DNA from: Fidelibacterota bacterium
Lineage (GTDB): Bacteria > Bipolaricaulota > Bipolaricaulia > Bipolaricaulales > Bipolaricaulaceae
Length of the DNA: 7,879 nucleotides
Direction of reading: 5' to 3'
Assembly: GCA_024277405.1 (NCBI GenBank)
Contig: JAJRVI010000094.1
Coordinates: 1 to 7,879, forward strand
The number at the start of each line of letters is the position of its first letter. Positions within the stretch are counted from its first letter, which is position 1. Of this stretch, positions 1 through 6,114 are shown piece by piece. Both the position numbers and the translations under genes were made by a program. Under the pieces are notes generated by a model. The model saw nothing but the letters and a program-made list of their open reading frames with translations, did no database searches and was not told the origin of the DNA.

Positions 1-409
1 ATCCCGCTCCGCCGGCAGCCCCGCAAGCCGCAGTGACCAGTATAGGGCCTAGAGGACCGAAAACTTTAAAGGTGAACCACTTAGTAGGACCAAAGCAAGC
101 AACAGCCGCTGCAGCACCACATACCGTTGCACAAGCCAAGGGGCTGCACCTTTCAAATTCGCACCAACGTTTACATCGGTCGATCACACAGGAATAGCAA
201 TTGTTTGAACACATACAGGAAGTACAAAGCCATTCCCCGGTGCACCTGTCTCGTCGACAGTCGGTCCCGCAAGCAATGTTCCAACTCGTCGGTTTCTCGG
301 GGTATGGCCAGGTTATAGCACCAATTTCTGTGTCAACCCGAGCAAGGGCGGGAACCACACCTACCAACACCGCAAGCCCGGCTACTAACATTTTCCTCCA
401 AGTTGCCAT
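1..409 (-). CDS. Exported cysteine-rich protein, 3' end beyond window; possible halocin C8-like bacteriocin precursor
   Basis: This minus-strand gene starts at ATG 409-407 and stays open for 136 codons to the left edge, so its C-terminus is missing. The start is set by a strong Shine-Dalgarno (AGGAGGT, 425-419) nine bases upstream. Residues 1-23 form a classical signal peptide (Arg5 and Lys6, then a hydrophobic core, ending in ALA). A short linker is followed by a very Cys-rich stretch: Cys at 47, 51, 56, 62, 65, 67, 71, 74, 79, 83, 88, 93 and 97. Further Cys lie at 105 and 129 in an Ala/Gly-rich hydrophobic tail. The spacing C-x3-C-x7-C at 93-105, with a small-residue run between the last two Cys, resembles halocin C8 as I remember it. 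That family match is inference. An extracytoplasmic disulfide-rich or metal-binding protein is the safe description. Its leader is duplicated in front of the redoxin-like gene upstream. Confidence 0.72.
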   Translation of the reverse strand, partial: MATWRKMLVAGLAVLVGVVPALARVDTEIGAITWPYPEKPTSWNIACGTDCRRDRCTGEWLCTSCMCSNNCYSCVIDRCKRWCEFERCSPLACATVCGAAAAVACFGPTKWFTFKVFGPLGPILVTAACGAAGGAG

Positions 410-458
410 CCTTGTATTACCTCCTCACATCTTCGGATGGTAACCACTATTGTGGTGA
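398..458 (-). repeat. Leader repeat, copy A (in front of the Cys-rich gene)
   Basis: Read on the minus strand from 458 to 398, this 61-base segment matches 1413-1353 without gaps at 44 of 61 bases (counted by eye). The first ten bases are identical and many differences are transitions. It covers the -10 region, an operator-like palindrome, the Shine-Dalgarno, the start codon and codons 2-4. Weaker similarity continues into the signal peptide. Confidence 0.75.
419..425 (-). promoter_or_regulatory. Strong ribosome binding site of the Cys-rich gene
   Basis: The minus strand reads AGGAGGT nine bases before ATG 409. It decides the start and supports the reading of this frame as a real gene although its stop lies outside the window. 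Confidence 0.75.
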
Positions 459-477
459 GTCCTCCCGCTGCTGTCAA
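443..477 (-). promoter_or_regulatory. Sigma-70-type promoter with overlapping inverted repeat, for the Cys-rich gene
   Basis: On the minus strand a consensus -35 box TTGACA (477-472) is followed by a 17-base spacer and a -10-like CACAAT (454-449, four of six consensus bases). The -10 lies inside an inverted repeat, ACCAC-N4-GTGGT (443-456), so a repressor bound there would block the polymerase. The predicted transcription start is near 442, giving a leader of about 33 bases. The -35 is convincing; the operator role is inference. Confidence 0.5.
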
Positions 478-585
478 GTTTGGTTCACAAGATGTGGAAG
501 TGGATGATGAAAAAATCGCTTCATATCACCGGGCGGGGGAGCCTCGCCGACGGCACCGTCCCGGACATCGATAAGCTATGATCCA

Positions 586-1361
586 TCATGGCCGAGCGTG
601 TCCGCAGAGATACGGCATCAGATGTGAACAGTCGAGTTCGAGGCCACAGATTATGGGATCGTCCCACCTCCCTTGGAACCTGACCCTTCCCTCCCTGTCC
701 GCGGCCAGGATCGTGTGGGAGTAGGTCTCGACGCCCAGTGCCATCCAGAGCCCTTCGTCATGGATCAGGGGGAAGGTAAGGTCGAGCTCCTCCGCCAAGG
801 TCTTGGCTCTATCTTCTATCCAACCGGCTGGTCCTCTCAACACGCCCAGGACTGCTACCCCGGCGCCTGAGAAGGTCTCATGGACTTTTTGCAGCACGGA
901 AAGCGCTCTTTTGGTCCAGTATCCTCGTTCTTCAGCGATTACGTCGGACGGCAACTTGGGGGAGGCCAGTAATGGACATAGTCGAAATTGTAGATGTCGA
1001 CGAAGATCAAGAATAGAAGTTTGCCCTCCAACTCCTCAGCGTTGATCTCATGGCCGGTGATGATGTCGAGGCCCTCGAAGTGAGGGACCATAAGGCGTGT
1101 GTTCGGCGTCTCGGCTTTTCCTTCCTCGTACACTACGATCTCCGGAGGTAACGCCGCGAAGAGCAACGCCAGCCCGCACCGATAGCCCGGGCACGGCTCC
1201 TGTGCGATGGAGCTTCCCTCTGCCATGACGGATACAATTCCAGGGGTCAATGTCTCATCGGCTACTCTTGCGGTTCCAGCTTCATGGGCTAAAGCAAGCC
1301 GTGCCTGCAGCAGCATAGACGCCAACACCAACCCTGTGGTCAATGACTTCCCCCAGGTCAC
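586..1361 (-). pseudogene. Exported redoxin (thioredoxin-fold) protein, interrupted by a frameshift; catalytic Cys absent
   Basis: Two minus-strand frames form one gene: 1361-939 (N-terminal part) and 954-586 (C-terminal part, TGA stop). They join by a -1 type shift near 958-962. The start chosen is GTG 1361, which aligns one codon inside the ATG of the neighbouring gene's duplicated leader. Residues 1-25 are a signal peptide ending in ALALA, so the protein acts outside the cytoplasm. A CPGYRC segment follows near residue 56. After the frame change the domain reads like AhpC/TlpA redoxins: a strand (GVAVLGVL), a helix, FPLIHDEGLW, then a VETYSHTILAADREGRV segment that corresponds to the family's PTTFLIDRDGRI. 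The region after GKLLFLIF, where the family has WCxxC, contains no cysteine, so normal thiol-disulfide activity is unlikely. It could be a decayed gene, a gene with a sequencing indel, or a non-catalytic redoxin relative. Confidence 0.6.
954..965 (-). other. Apparent frameshift site in the redoxin-like gene
   Basis: The minus strand has a run of five C (962-958) within CCTCCCCCAAG. The upstream frame stops at TAA 941-939, while the redoxin frame is already open here and continues to 586. Adding one base to the C run would fuse the two frames as PPPKLPSDV. This points to loss of one base in a homopolymer, or a sequencing error. No canonical X-XXY-YYZ slippery heptamer is present. Confidence 0.6.
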
Positions 1362-1413
1362 CGTCCTCGCTCCACCCCCTCCCATCTCCGGATGATGGTC
1401 ACCATTGTGGTGA
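1353..1413 (-). repeat. Leader repeat, copy B (in front of the redoxin-like gene)
   Basis: This is the second copy of the 61-base leader. It contains the inverted repeat TCACC-N5-GGTGA (1399-1413), the same CACAAT -10-like hexamer, a G-rich Shine-Dalgarno-like stretch and the start region. Where copy A has ATG, this copy has ACG, and the next codon is GTG; the GTG at 1361 is therefore the likely start. Unlike copy A, there is no good -35 box seventeen bases upstream, so this promoter may be weaker or need an activator. Confidence 0.7.
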
Positions 1414-1454
1414 ACCCCCCTCAGATAGGTTACCCCCAAGAGGGGCGAGCGGAA

Positions 1455-1476
1455 GGGCGGGGATGTTCCACCGCCC
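1455..1476. repeat. GC-rich inverted repeat between divergent genes
   Basis: GGGCGG (1455-1460) and CCGCCC (1471-1476) can pair around a ten-base loop. No T run follows on either strand, so it is not an intrinsic terminator. It lies between the divergent minus-strand leader and the plus-strand operon and could be regulatory or chance in GC-rich DNA. Confidence 0.3.
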
Positions 1477-1533
1477 CGCCGCCGACACCGTGGCGGATGT
1501 GGCTCGGCTCTAGGCGGGAGGCGGTGCCCGAAG

Positions 1534-1539
1534 TATGAT
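1534..1539 (+). promoter_or_regulatory. Candidate -10 element for the plus-strand operon
   Basis: TATGAT matches the -10 consensus at five of six positions and lies about 50 bases before the start at 1592. I see no good -35 hexamer at 16-18 bases spacing, so this is only a candidate. Confidence 0.28.
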
Positions 1540-1591
1540 AAGGTCGGTTTATCAGGGTGGTCCTGGAAACGCTGGTCGAAGGAGGAGATGG

Positions 1592-2014
1592 ATGAGAAGA
1601 GGGGTGCTTACAGCGGCGTTCCTGGTTTTCACGGGCGTCGTGGGCCTTTCCCTCGGGTTTTCCGGGTCCTGGAGCACTTTTATTTCCCTCAGCCATCCCA
1701 TCGCCCCGGTTAACACCCTCTCCCTGAGTTTCGGGTTCGCGGAATGGGAGCTCACGGCGACATCGGTCCTGAAGGGGACATCTTTTATGCGCCAGGAGCT
1801 CGTCCTCTCCGGATCCCTCGGGGCGTTGGGGATCGCAGCGGGGGCCGCGTTCCGTATCCCCGAAGCCGCGGCCTTCTCGCGAGCCGGCCCCATGGACTTC
1901 TCCCTGGAGGGCGTTGAGTTTATCGGTGGGTACATCTCCCTCGAGTTGGAGCTCGGGAACCTCACCCTGAAGCTCACCCTGGTGGAGGGAACGCCGCCCC
2001 TGCCGGAGCCGTAG
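1592..2014 (+). CDS. Small exported beta-rich protein of unknown function
   Basis: I chose ATG 1592 because GGAGGAG (1581-1587) precedes it at normal spacing. It gives 140 residues starting MRRG, followed directly by a hydrophobic signal segment to about residue 22. An upstream start would put an Arg-rich, non-secretory stretch in front. The mature part is made of alternating hydrophobic and polar residues typical of amphipathic beta strands (for example SFGFAEWELTATS, and YISLELELGNLTLKLTLVE near the C-terminus), with many Ser, Gly and Leu and no Cys. It ends in a Pro-rich tail. This suggests an outer surface, envelope or beta-sandwich protein. I recall similar short beta-repeat exported proteins in Bipolaricaulota, but cannot confirm it. 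The LarA-family gene begins 3 bp after its stop, so the two are very probably cotranscribed. No enzymatic motif is visible. Confidence 0.7.
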   Translation: MRRGVLTAAFLVFTGVVGLSLGFSGSWSTFISLSHPIAPVNTLSLSFGFAEWELTATSVLKGTSFMRQELVLSGSLGALGIAAGAAFRIPEAAAFSRAGPMDFSLEGVEFIGGYISLELELGNLTLKLTLVEGTPPLPEP

Positions 2015-2017
2015 GGG

Positions 2018-3295
2018 ATGGACCTTTCCCTCCGCTACGGGGAGGGGTCGGTGGTCTTCCCGGTCCCGGAGGAGAACATCCTCGGGATTTTGGAGCCGAA
2101 CCCCTGCCCAGTCCCCCAATTCGCCGAGGCCTTTTCCGAGGCCTGGAGGAGACCGATTGGGTTCGAGGCGCCGCTCCACGAGCTCATCGGAAAAGGAGGT
2201 CGCGTCGTCTTCGTGGTCCCCGACCACACCCGCAGGGTCCCCACTCGGGAGATCCTACGGGCGGCGTGGGAGCGCCTTTCGCCGGCGGTCTCCCCTCGCG
2301 ACGTGACGGTGGTGGTGGCCACCGGCACCCACCGTCCCAGCCGGCCGGACGAGCTCGCGTGGATCCTGGGGGATTTCCGACGGCTCTTCAGGGTAGTGGT
2401 CCACGACGCCGAGGGGGATCTCGTGCGGGTGGGAACGAGCTCCTTGGGCACCCCCATCGAGGTGAACCCGGTGGTCCTGGAGGCGGACCACATCATCACC
2501 ATCGGCCACATCGGGATGCATTACTTCGCGGGGTATTCCGGGGGGCCGAAGATGATCCTCCCCGGGGTCGCGGGAGCGGAGACGACCCGCCGCAACCACG
2601 AGCGGATCACCGATCCCAAGGCCTACGCCTGCGTCTATGAGGAGAACCCCATCCACCGGGAGATGCGGGAGGCCGCCGAGCTGGTGGGCGTCCGGGCCAT
2701 GGTGGACGCGGTCATCTCGGGCGATGGGAGGCCCGTGAAGTTCTTCGTCGGAAAGGTGTCAGAGGCTCACCGGGCCGGGGCCTCCTTTTGGGATCGGATC
2801 TTCCAGGTGGAGGTACCCGAAAGGGCGGACCTCGTGATCACGTCACCCGGGGGATATCCCAGGGATATCGATCTCTACCAGGCCCACAAGGCCGTCTTCA
2901 ACGCCGCCCGGGCCACGAGGGACGGAGGCCTCATCCTCCTCGTGGCCGAGTGCCGCGATGGGATCGGACACCCCGTATTCGCCGACTGGGGGAAACGCGC
3001 CCACGATCTGAGGGGCATCCTGGAGATCATGCGGGCAGAGGGGTTCAGGATCGGGGGCCACAAGGCCTACTTCTTCGCCTTGGATCGGGAACGGGGCATC
3101 AGGCACCTCCTCCTCTCGTCCCTCCCCCCGGAGGAGGCCCGGGCGCTGGGGATAGAACCCGTCTCCTCGGTGGAAGAGGCTCTGGGGCTGGCGCGGGCGG
3201 CGTTCGGCGCCAGCTTCTCCGTGTTGATCATGCCGCACGGGAACGATACTTTTCCCCGCATCATCGGAGGATCCCCGTCCCCCGATGGCCGTTGA
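2018..3295 (+). CDS. LarA-family nickel-pincer-dependent racemase/epimerase (DUF2088)
   Basis: At 425 residues it is close in length to Lactobacillus plantarum LarA (424). Family motifs appear in order: DHTRR (69-73), ATGTHRP (101-107, His105), GMHYFAGYSGGPKMILPG (166-183, with His168 and Lys178), His194, and YQAHK (287-291, with Gln288 and Lys291). The spacing His168-Lys178-His194 equals that of LarA His174-Lys184-His200, where Lys184 carries the nickel pincer nucleotide and His200 is a nickel ligand. Gln288 and Lys291 correspond to LarA Gln295 and Lys298. These residues suggest an active cytosolic 2-hydroxyacid racemase or epimerase. The substrate is not fixed, because LarA homologues act on several hydroxyacids. 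The cofactor-building genes larB, larC and larE are not in the window. It starts 3 bp after the small exported protein gene and ends 67 bp before alaS. Confidence 0.85.
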   Translation: MDLSLRYGEGSVVFPVPEENILGILEPNPCPVPQFAEAFSEAWRRPIGFEAPLHELIGKGGRVVFVVPDHTRRVPTREILRAAWERLSPAVSPRDVTVVVATGTHRPSRPDELAWILGDFRRLFRVVVHDAEGDLVRVGTSSLGTPIEVNPVVLEADHIITIGHIGMHYFAGYSGGPKMILPGVAGAETTRRNHERITDPKAYACVYEENPIHREMREAAELVGVRAMVDAVISGDGRPVKFFVGKVSEAHRAGASFWDRIFQVEVPERADLVITSPGGYPRDIDLYQAHKAVFNAARATRDGGLILLVAECRDGIGHPVFADWGKRAHDLRGILEIMRAEGFRIGGHKAYFFALDRERGIRHLLLSSLPPEEARALGIEPVSSVEEALGLARAAFGASFSVLIMPHGNDTFPRIIGGSPSPDGR

Positions 3296-3345
3296 AGGGG
3301 ATGGCCCCATCAGTGGATGGGCTGTGGAAGGGCGTGGTGTTCCGC

Positions 3346-3351
3346 TAAAAT
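3346..3351 (+). promoter_or_regulatory. Candidate -10 element close to the alaS start
   Basis: TAAAAT (five of six consensus bases) lies only 11 bases before ATG 3363, and no good Shine-Dalgarno lies in the usual window. If used, transcription would begin about five bases before the start codon, giving a nearly leaderless alaS mRNA. The -35 region (TGTGGA, 3323-3328, at 17 bases) is poor. Readthrough from the larA-like gene is the alternative. Confidence 0.27.
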
Positions 3352-3362
3352 CTTCCTCGATT

Positions 3363-5975
3363 ATGGATTCGCGCGAGCTCAGGCGGGCATTTCTCGAGTT
3401 CTTTGAGAGCAAGGACCACGTGGTCCTTCCCTCCTCGTCCTTGGTTCCCGACGACCCCACGCTCCTCTTCACCTCCGCGGGCATGGTCCAATTCAAGGAC
3501 ATCTTCTGGGGAAAGGTTCCCCCGAAATATCCCCGTGTCACCACATGCCAGAAGTGTTTCCGCACCACCGATATCGAACGCGTGGGGACCACCGCCTATC
3601 ACCACACATTCTTCGAGATGTTGGGGAATTTCTCCTTCGGGGATTACTTCAAGGAGGGCGCGATAAAGCTGGCCTGGGAGTTCCTCACCCAGGTGCTCGA
3701 GCTTCCCGGGGAGCGCCTATGGGTCTCGGTTTACGAGGAGGACGACGAGGCATACGCCATCTGGCGCGATGCCATCGGGATCCCCCCCGAGAGGATCGTT
3801 CGCCTCTCCAAAGAGCATAACTGGTGGGGGCCGGTGGGCGGACGGGGTCCCTGTGGGCCCGACACGGAGATCTTCTGGGACTGGGGGGAGGAGTACGCCT
3901 GCGGCCCTGATTGCAAAGGCCCCGCGTGTGATTGTGCCCGGTTCTCGGAGATCTGGAACCTCGTGTTCATGCAATACGATGCCCAACCCGACGGGACGTT
4001 GCGGGAGCTCGCCCGCAAGAACATCGACACGGGGATGGGCCTCGAGCGCACCACCGCGGTGCTGGAGGGGGTGATGTCCGACTTCGACACCGACCTCTTC
4101 CGCCCCATCTGTGAGGAGATCGAGGCGTTGGTGACACGTGACGCGTTGCACGTGACGGGTTACGAGAGCCTGCGGAACCTCGTCGCGGATCACATCCGGG
4201 CCCTGGTGTTCCTCATCGCCGACGGGGTCCTCCCCGGGAACGAGAAGCAGGGATATGTGCTACGGCGGGTGTTGCGCCGGGCAGTGCGGGCAGCGGACCG
4301 GCTGGAGCTACCCGAGGGGATCCTGGTCCGTCTGGTGGAGCCGGTGGTGGCTACGTTGGGGGATGTCTACCCCGAGATCGTGGAGCGGAGGCGCCTCGTG
4401 GAGGAGGTACTCTCCCAGGAGGAGAAGGCGTTCCGGAGGACGTTGCGGGCGGGGGAGACCCTGCTGGAGCGGGCCCTGGCGAAGCTGAGGGAGGGGGACG
4501 TCCTCCCCGGGAAGGTAGTCTTCGAACTCTACGACACCTACGGTTTCCCGGTGGAGCTCACCGAGGAGATCGCCCGGGAGCGGGGGATCTCCGTGGACCG
4601 GGAGGGGTTCGAACGCGAGATGGAGGCGCAGCGGGACCGCTCCCGAAAGGTGGCGGCCTACGAGGCAAAGTTCGTGGTCAAGGATCCTCGCGCCCTTACG
4701 CCCACCCGCTTCCGGGGCTATACGGAGCTCGAGCTCGAGGCGGAGCTCACGGTGATCCTCGACCCGGGGGGCGAAAGCCGCGATGCTGCCGGGGAGGGGG
4801 AATGGAGGTTCGTCTTCCCCGAGACTCCCTTCTACGCCGAGGCAGGGGGCGAGATCGCCGATACCGGCTGGATCGAGAACCTCTCCCGCCCGGGGAAGGC
4901 CGAGGTGACCGACGTCCAGAAGGTCGACGGGGCCTTCCTCCACGCGGTGCGGGTGGCCTCGGGGGAGTTCCGGTCAGGTGACAGGTGCCGCCTGGCCGTG
5001 GATGGGGAGAGGCGCCGGGGGATCGAGCGGGCCCATACCGCGACCCACCTGCTCCACGCCGCCCTGCGGAAGCACCTGGGGGAGCACGTGATCCAGGCCG
5101 GCTCCTGGGTGGGGCCGGAGGAGTTCCGCTTCGACTTCACCCACTTCGCCCCCCTGAGCCCCGAGGAGCTCGAGGCGGTGGAGCGGACGGTGAACGCGGC
5201 GGTGGTGGCGGATATCGCGCTCGCCTTCCACGAGATGTCCCTGGACGAGGCCAAGCGTTACGGGGCCATCGCCCACTTCGAGGAGGAGTACCGGGGGAAG
5301 GAGAAGGTGCGGGTGGTGGAGGTCCCCGGGGTATCAAAGGAACTGTGCGGCGGATGCCACGTGCGCCGCACGGGGGAGATCGGGCTCTTCGTGATCCTCT
5401 CCGAGGAGGGGGTAGCGGCGGGGACGCGCCGCATCCGGGCCCTGGTGGGGCTCAGGGCGAGGGACCACTTCGCGGCGTTGAGGCGCGAGCTGAAGCGGGC
5501 GGCGGAGCTCCTCGAGGCTCCGGTTCAGGAGCTCGTCCCCGCCCTGGAGCGAACGCTCTCCGAGATGAAGAAGCTCCGGGCGGAACTGAAGCGCCTGGAG
5601 GAGGAGCGAGCCCTCTCCCTGGCGGATTCCCTCCTGGCGAAGGCCGAGGAGGTGAATGGGGTGAAGCTCCTTGGGGCGGTGGTGCAGGGCGGCCCCGAGC
5701 GGGCTAAGGCGCTGGTGGACAGGCTGGCGGAGCGCCTGGGGAGGTGCGCGGTGATCCTGGGGACGGAGGCTAACGGCCGCGCGGTGCTCGTCGCCAAGGT
5801 GGTGGATGCGCCCCTCTCCGCGGGCGACCTGGTGCGGATCGCGGCGGAGGCCGTGGGCGGGAGGGGCGGTGGCCGGCCCAACTTCGCCCAGGGCGGCGGC
5901 CCCCACGCGGATAAGCTCCCCGATGCCATCTCCCGGGCCCTGGCCCATGCTCGTGCGGTACTTGTCAAGGGTTAA
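3363..5975 (+). CDS. alaS: Alanyl-tRNA synthetase
   Basis: It charges tRNA-Ala with alanine in the cytosol, an essential function. The start at ATG 3363 gives MDSRELRRAFLEFF, the usual AlaRS N-terminus; 870 residues matches the family (about 875). The same frame extends upstream to 3285, overlapping the previous gene, but that stretch is not AlaRS-like. Domains in order: class II catalytic core with the motif 2 region (HHTFFEMLGNFSFGDYF, about 80-96) and motif 3 (GMGLER, 224-229); a Cys-rich loop (Cys180, 184, 189, 191) before EIWNLVF, of a kind seen in many bacterial AlaRS; the tRNA-binding helical domain; the editing domain with zinc ligands His558, His562, Cys662 and His666; a coiled-coil stretch rich in Lys, Glu and Leu (about 700-755); and the C-Ala domain with its Gly-rich motif GGRGGGRPNFAQGGG (832-846). 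All key residues are present, so it should be fully functional in aminoacylation and editing. Confidence 0.97.
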   Translation: MDSRELRRAFLEFFESKDHVVLPSSSLVPDDPTLLFTSAGMVQFKDIFWGKVPPKYPRVTTCQKCFRTTDIERVGTTAYHHTFFEMLGNFSFGDYFKEGAIKLAWEFLTQVLELPGERLWVSVYEEDDEAYAIWRDAIGIPPERIVRLSKEHNWWGPVGGRGPCGPDTEIFWDWGEEYACGPDCKGPACDCARFSEIWNLVFMQYDAQPDGTLRELARKNIDTGMGLERTTAVLEGVMSDFDTDLFRPICEEIEALVTRDALHVTGYESLRNLVADHIRALVFLIADGVLPGNEKQGYVLRRVLRRAVRAADRLELPEGILVRLVEPVVATLGDVYPEIVERRRLVEEVLSQEEKAFRRTLRAGETLLERALAKLREGDVLPGKVVFELYDTYGFPVELTEEIARERGISVDREGFEREMEAQRDRSRKVAAYEAKFVVKDPRALTPTRFRGYTELELEAELTVILDPGGESRDAAGEGEWRFVFPETPFYAEAGGEIADTGWIENLSRPGKAEVTDVQKVDGAFLHAVRVASGEFRSGDRCRLAVDGERRRGIERAHTATHLLHAALRKHLGEHVIQAGSWVGPEEFRFDFTHFAPLSPEELEAVERTVNAAVVADIALAFHEMSLDEAKRYGAIAHFEEEYRGKEKVRVVEVPGVSKELCGGCHVRRTGEIGLFVILSEEGVAAGTRRIRALVGLRARDHFAALRRELKRAAELLEAPVQELVPALERTLSEMKKLRAELKRLEEERALSLADSLLAKAEEVNGVKLLGAVVQGGPERAKALVDRLAERLGRCAVILGTEANGRAVLVAKVVDAPLSAGDLVRIAAEAVGGRGGGRPNFAQGGGPHADKLPDAISRALAHARAVLVKG

Positions 5976-6001
5976 GAATTTTTAATAGAAGAGAAGAATT
6001 C

Positions 6002-6015
6002 CATAATTCATAATT
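6002..6015. repeat. Tandem 7-base repeat CATAATT x2
   Basis: Two adjacent copies of CATAATT sit in the AT-rich spacer just after alaS, at the point where base composition changes. It is short and may be chance in AT-rich DNA, but it marks the left boundary of the AT-rich segment. Confidence 0.35.
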
Positions 6016-6053
6016 GACAACTTTCCAGCAGCTCAGAGCTTCTTTCCATAAAG

Positions 6054-6083
6054 TTGGCCGAAAGTGATAAAGAGAGTTATTAT
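6054..6083 (+). promoter_or_regulatory. Sigma-70-type promoter of the AT-rich gene
   Basis: TTGGCC (6054-6059) and TATTAT (6078-6083) are separated by 18 bases and precede the strong Shine-Dalgarno by 13 bases. The predicted start of transcription is near 6090, giving a leader of about 25 bases. A separate TTGACA at 6014-6019 has no matching -10. Confidence 0.45.
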
Positions 6084-6096
6084 TTTTTGGGAATGT

Positions 6097-6106
6097 AAAG
6101 GAGGTG
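6097..6106 (+). promoter_or_regulatory. Ribosome binding site that decides the start of the M61-like gene
   Basis: AAAGGAGGTG is nearly a full complement of the 16S rRNA 3' end. The first ATG after it (6108) is in the wrong frame and leads to a short product; ATG 6115 is in frame and begins a signal peptide, so it is taken as the start. An in-frame GTG at 6064 lies inside the promoter and is rejected. Confidence 0.7.
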
Positions 6107-6114
6107 TATGGATA

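Noticed and set aside
127..443. Plus-strand open frames over the left end
   Set aside because: They lie opposite the minus-strand Cys-rich gene, lack ribosome binding sites and have no protein-like pattern.
502..527. Terminator for the redoxin-like gene at the TTTTTT run (minus strand)
   Set aside because: Only a weak ATGAA/TTCAT pairing that includes the T run itself; no GC-rich stem directly before it.
549..560. GACGG-CA-CCGTC palindrome
   Set aside because: Short, with a two-base centre, in GC-rich DNA; not repeated elsewhere in the window and not followed by a T run.
1362..1439. Upstream extension of the redoxin-like gene to 1439
   Set aside because: This would translate the operator, -10 and Shine-Dalgarno regions, which are conserved as DNA in the second leader copy; the GTG at 1361 fits the duplicated start.
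1535..1591. Longer start for the small beta-rich protein
   Set aside because: It would place an Arg-rich 19-residue stretch before the signal peptide, and the GGAGGAG at 1581-1587 points to ATG 1592.
3285..3362. Longer alaS start overlapping the LarA-family gene
   Set aside because: The extra 26 residues do not belong to the AlaRS fold and the family N-terminus begins at 3363.
4985..5707. Long Gly/Arg/Pro-rich plus-strand frame inside alaS, and similar long minus-strand frames
   Set aside because: Low-complexity out-of-frame reading of GC-rich codons; alaS explains the sequence completely.
6030..6040. AGCTC-A-GAGCT palindrome followed by TTCTTT as an alaS terminator
   Set aside because: The arms are too short and the loop too small for a stable hairpin, and the T tract is interrupted. 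It might be a protein site but nothing else supports this.
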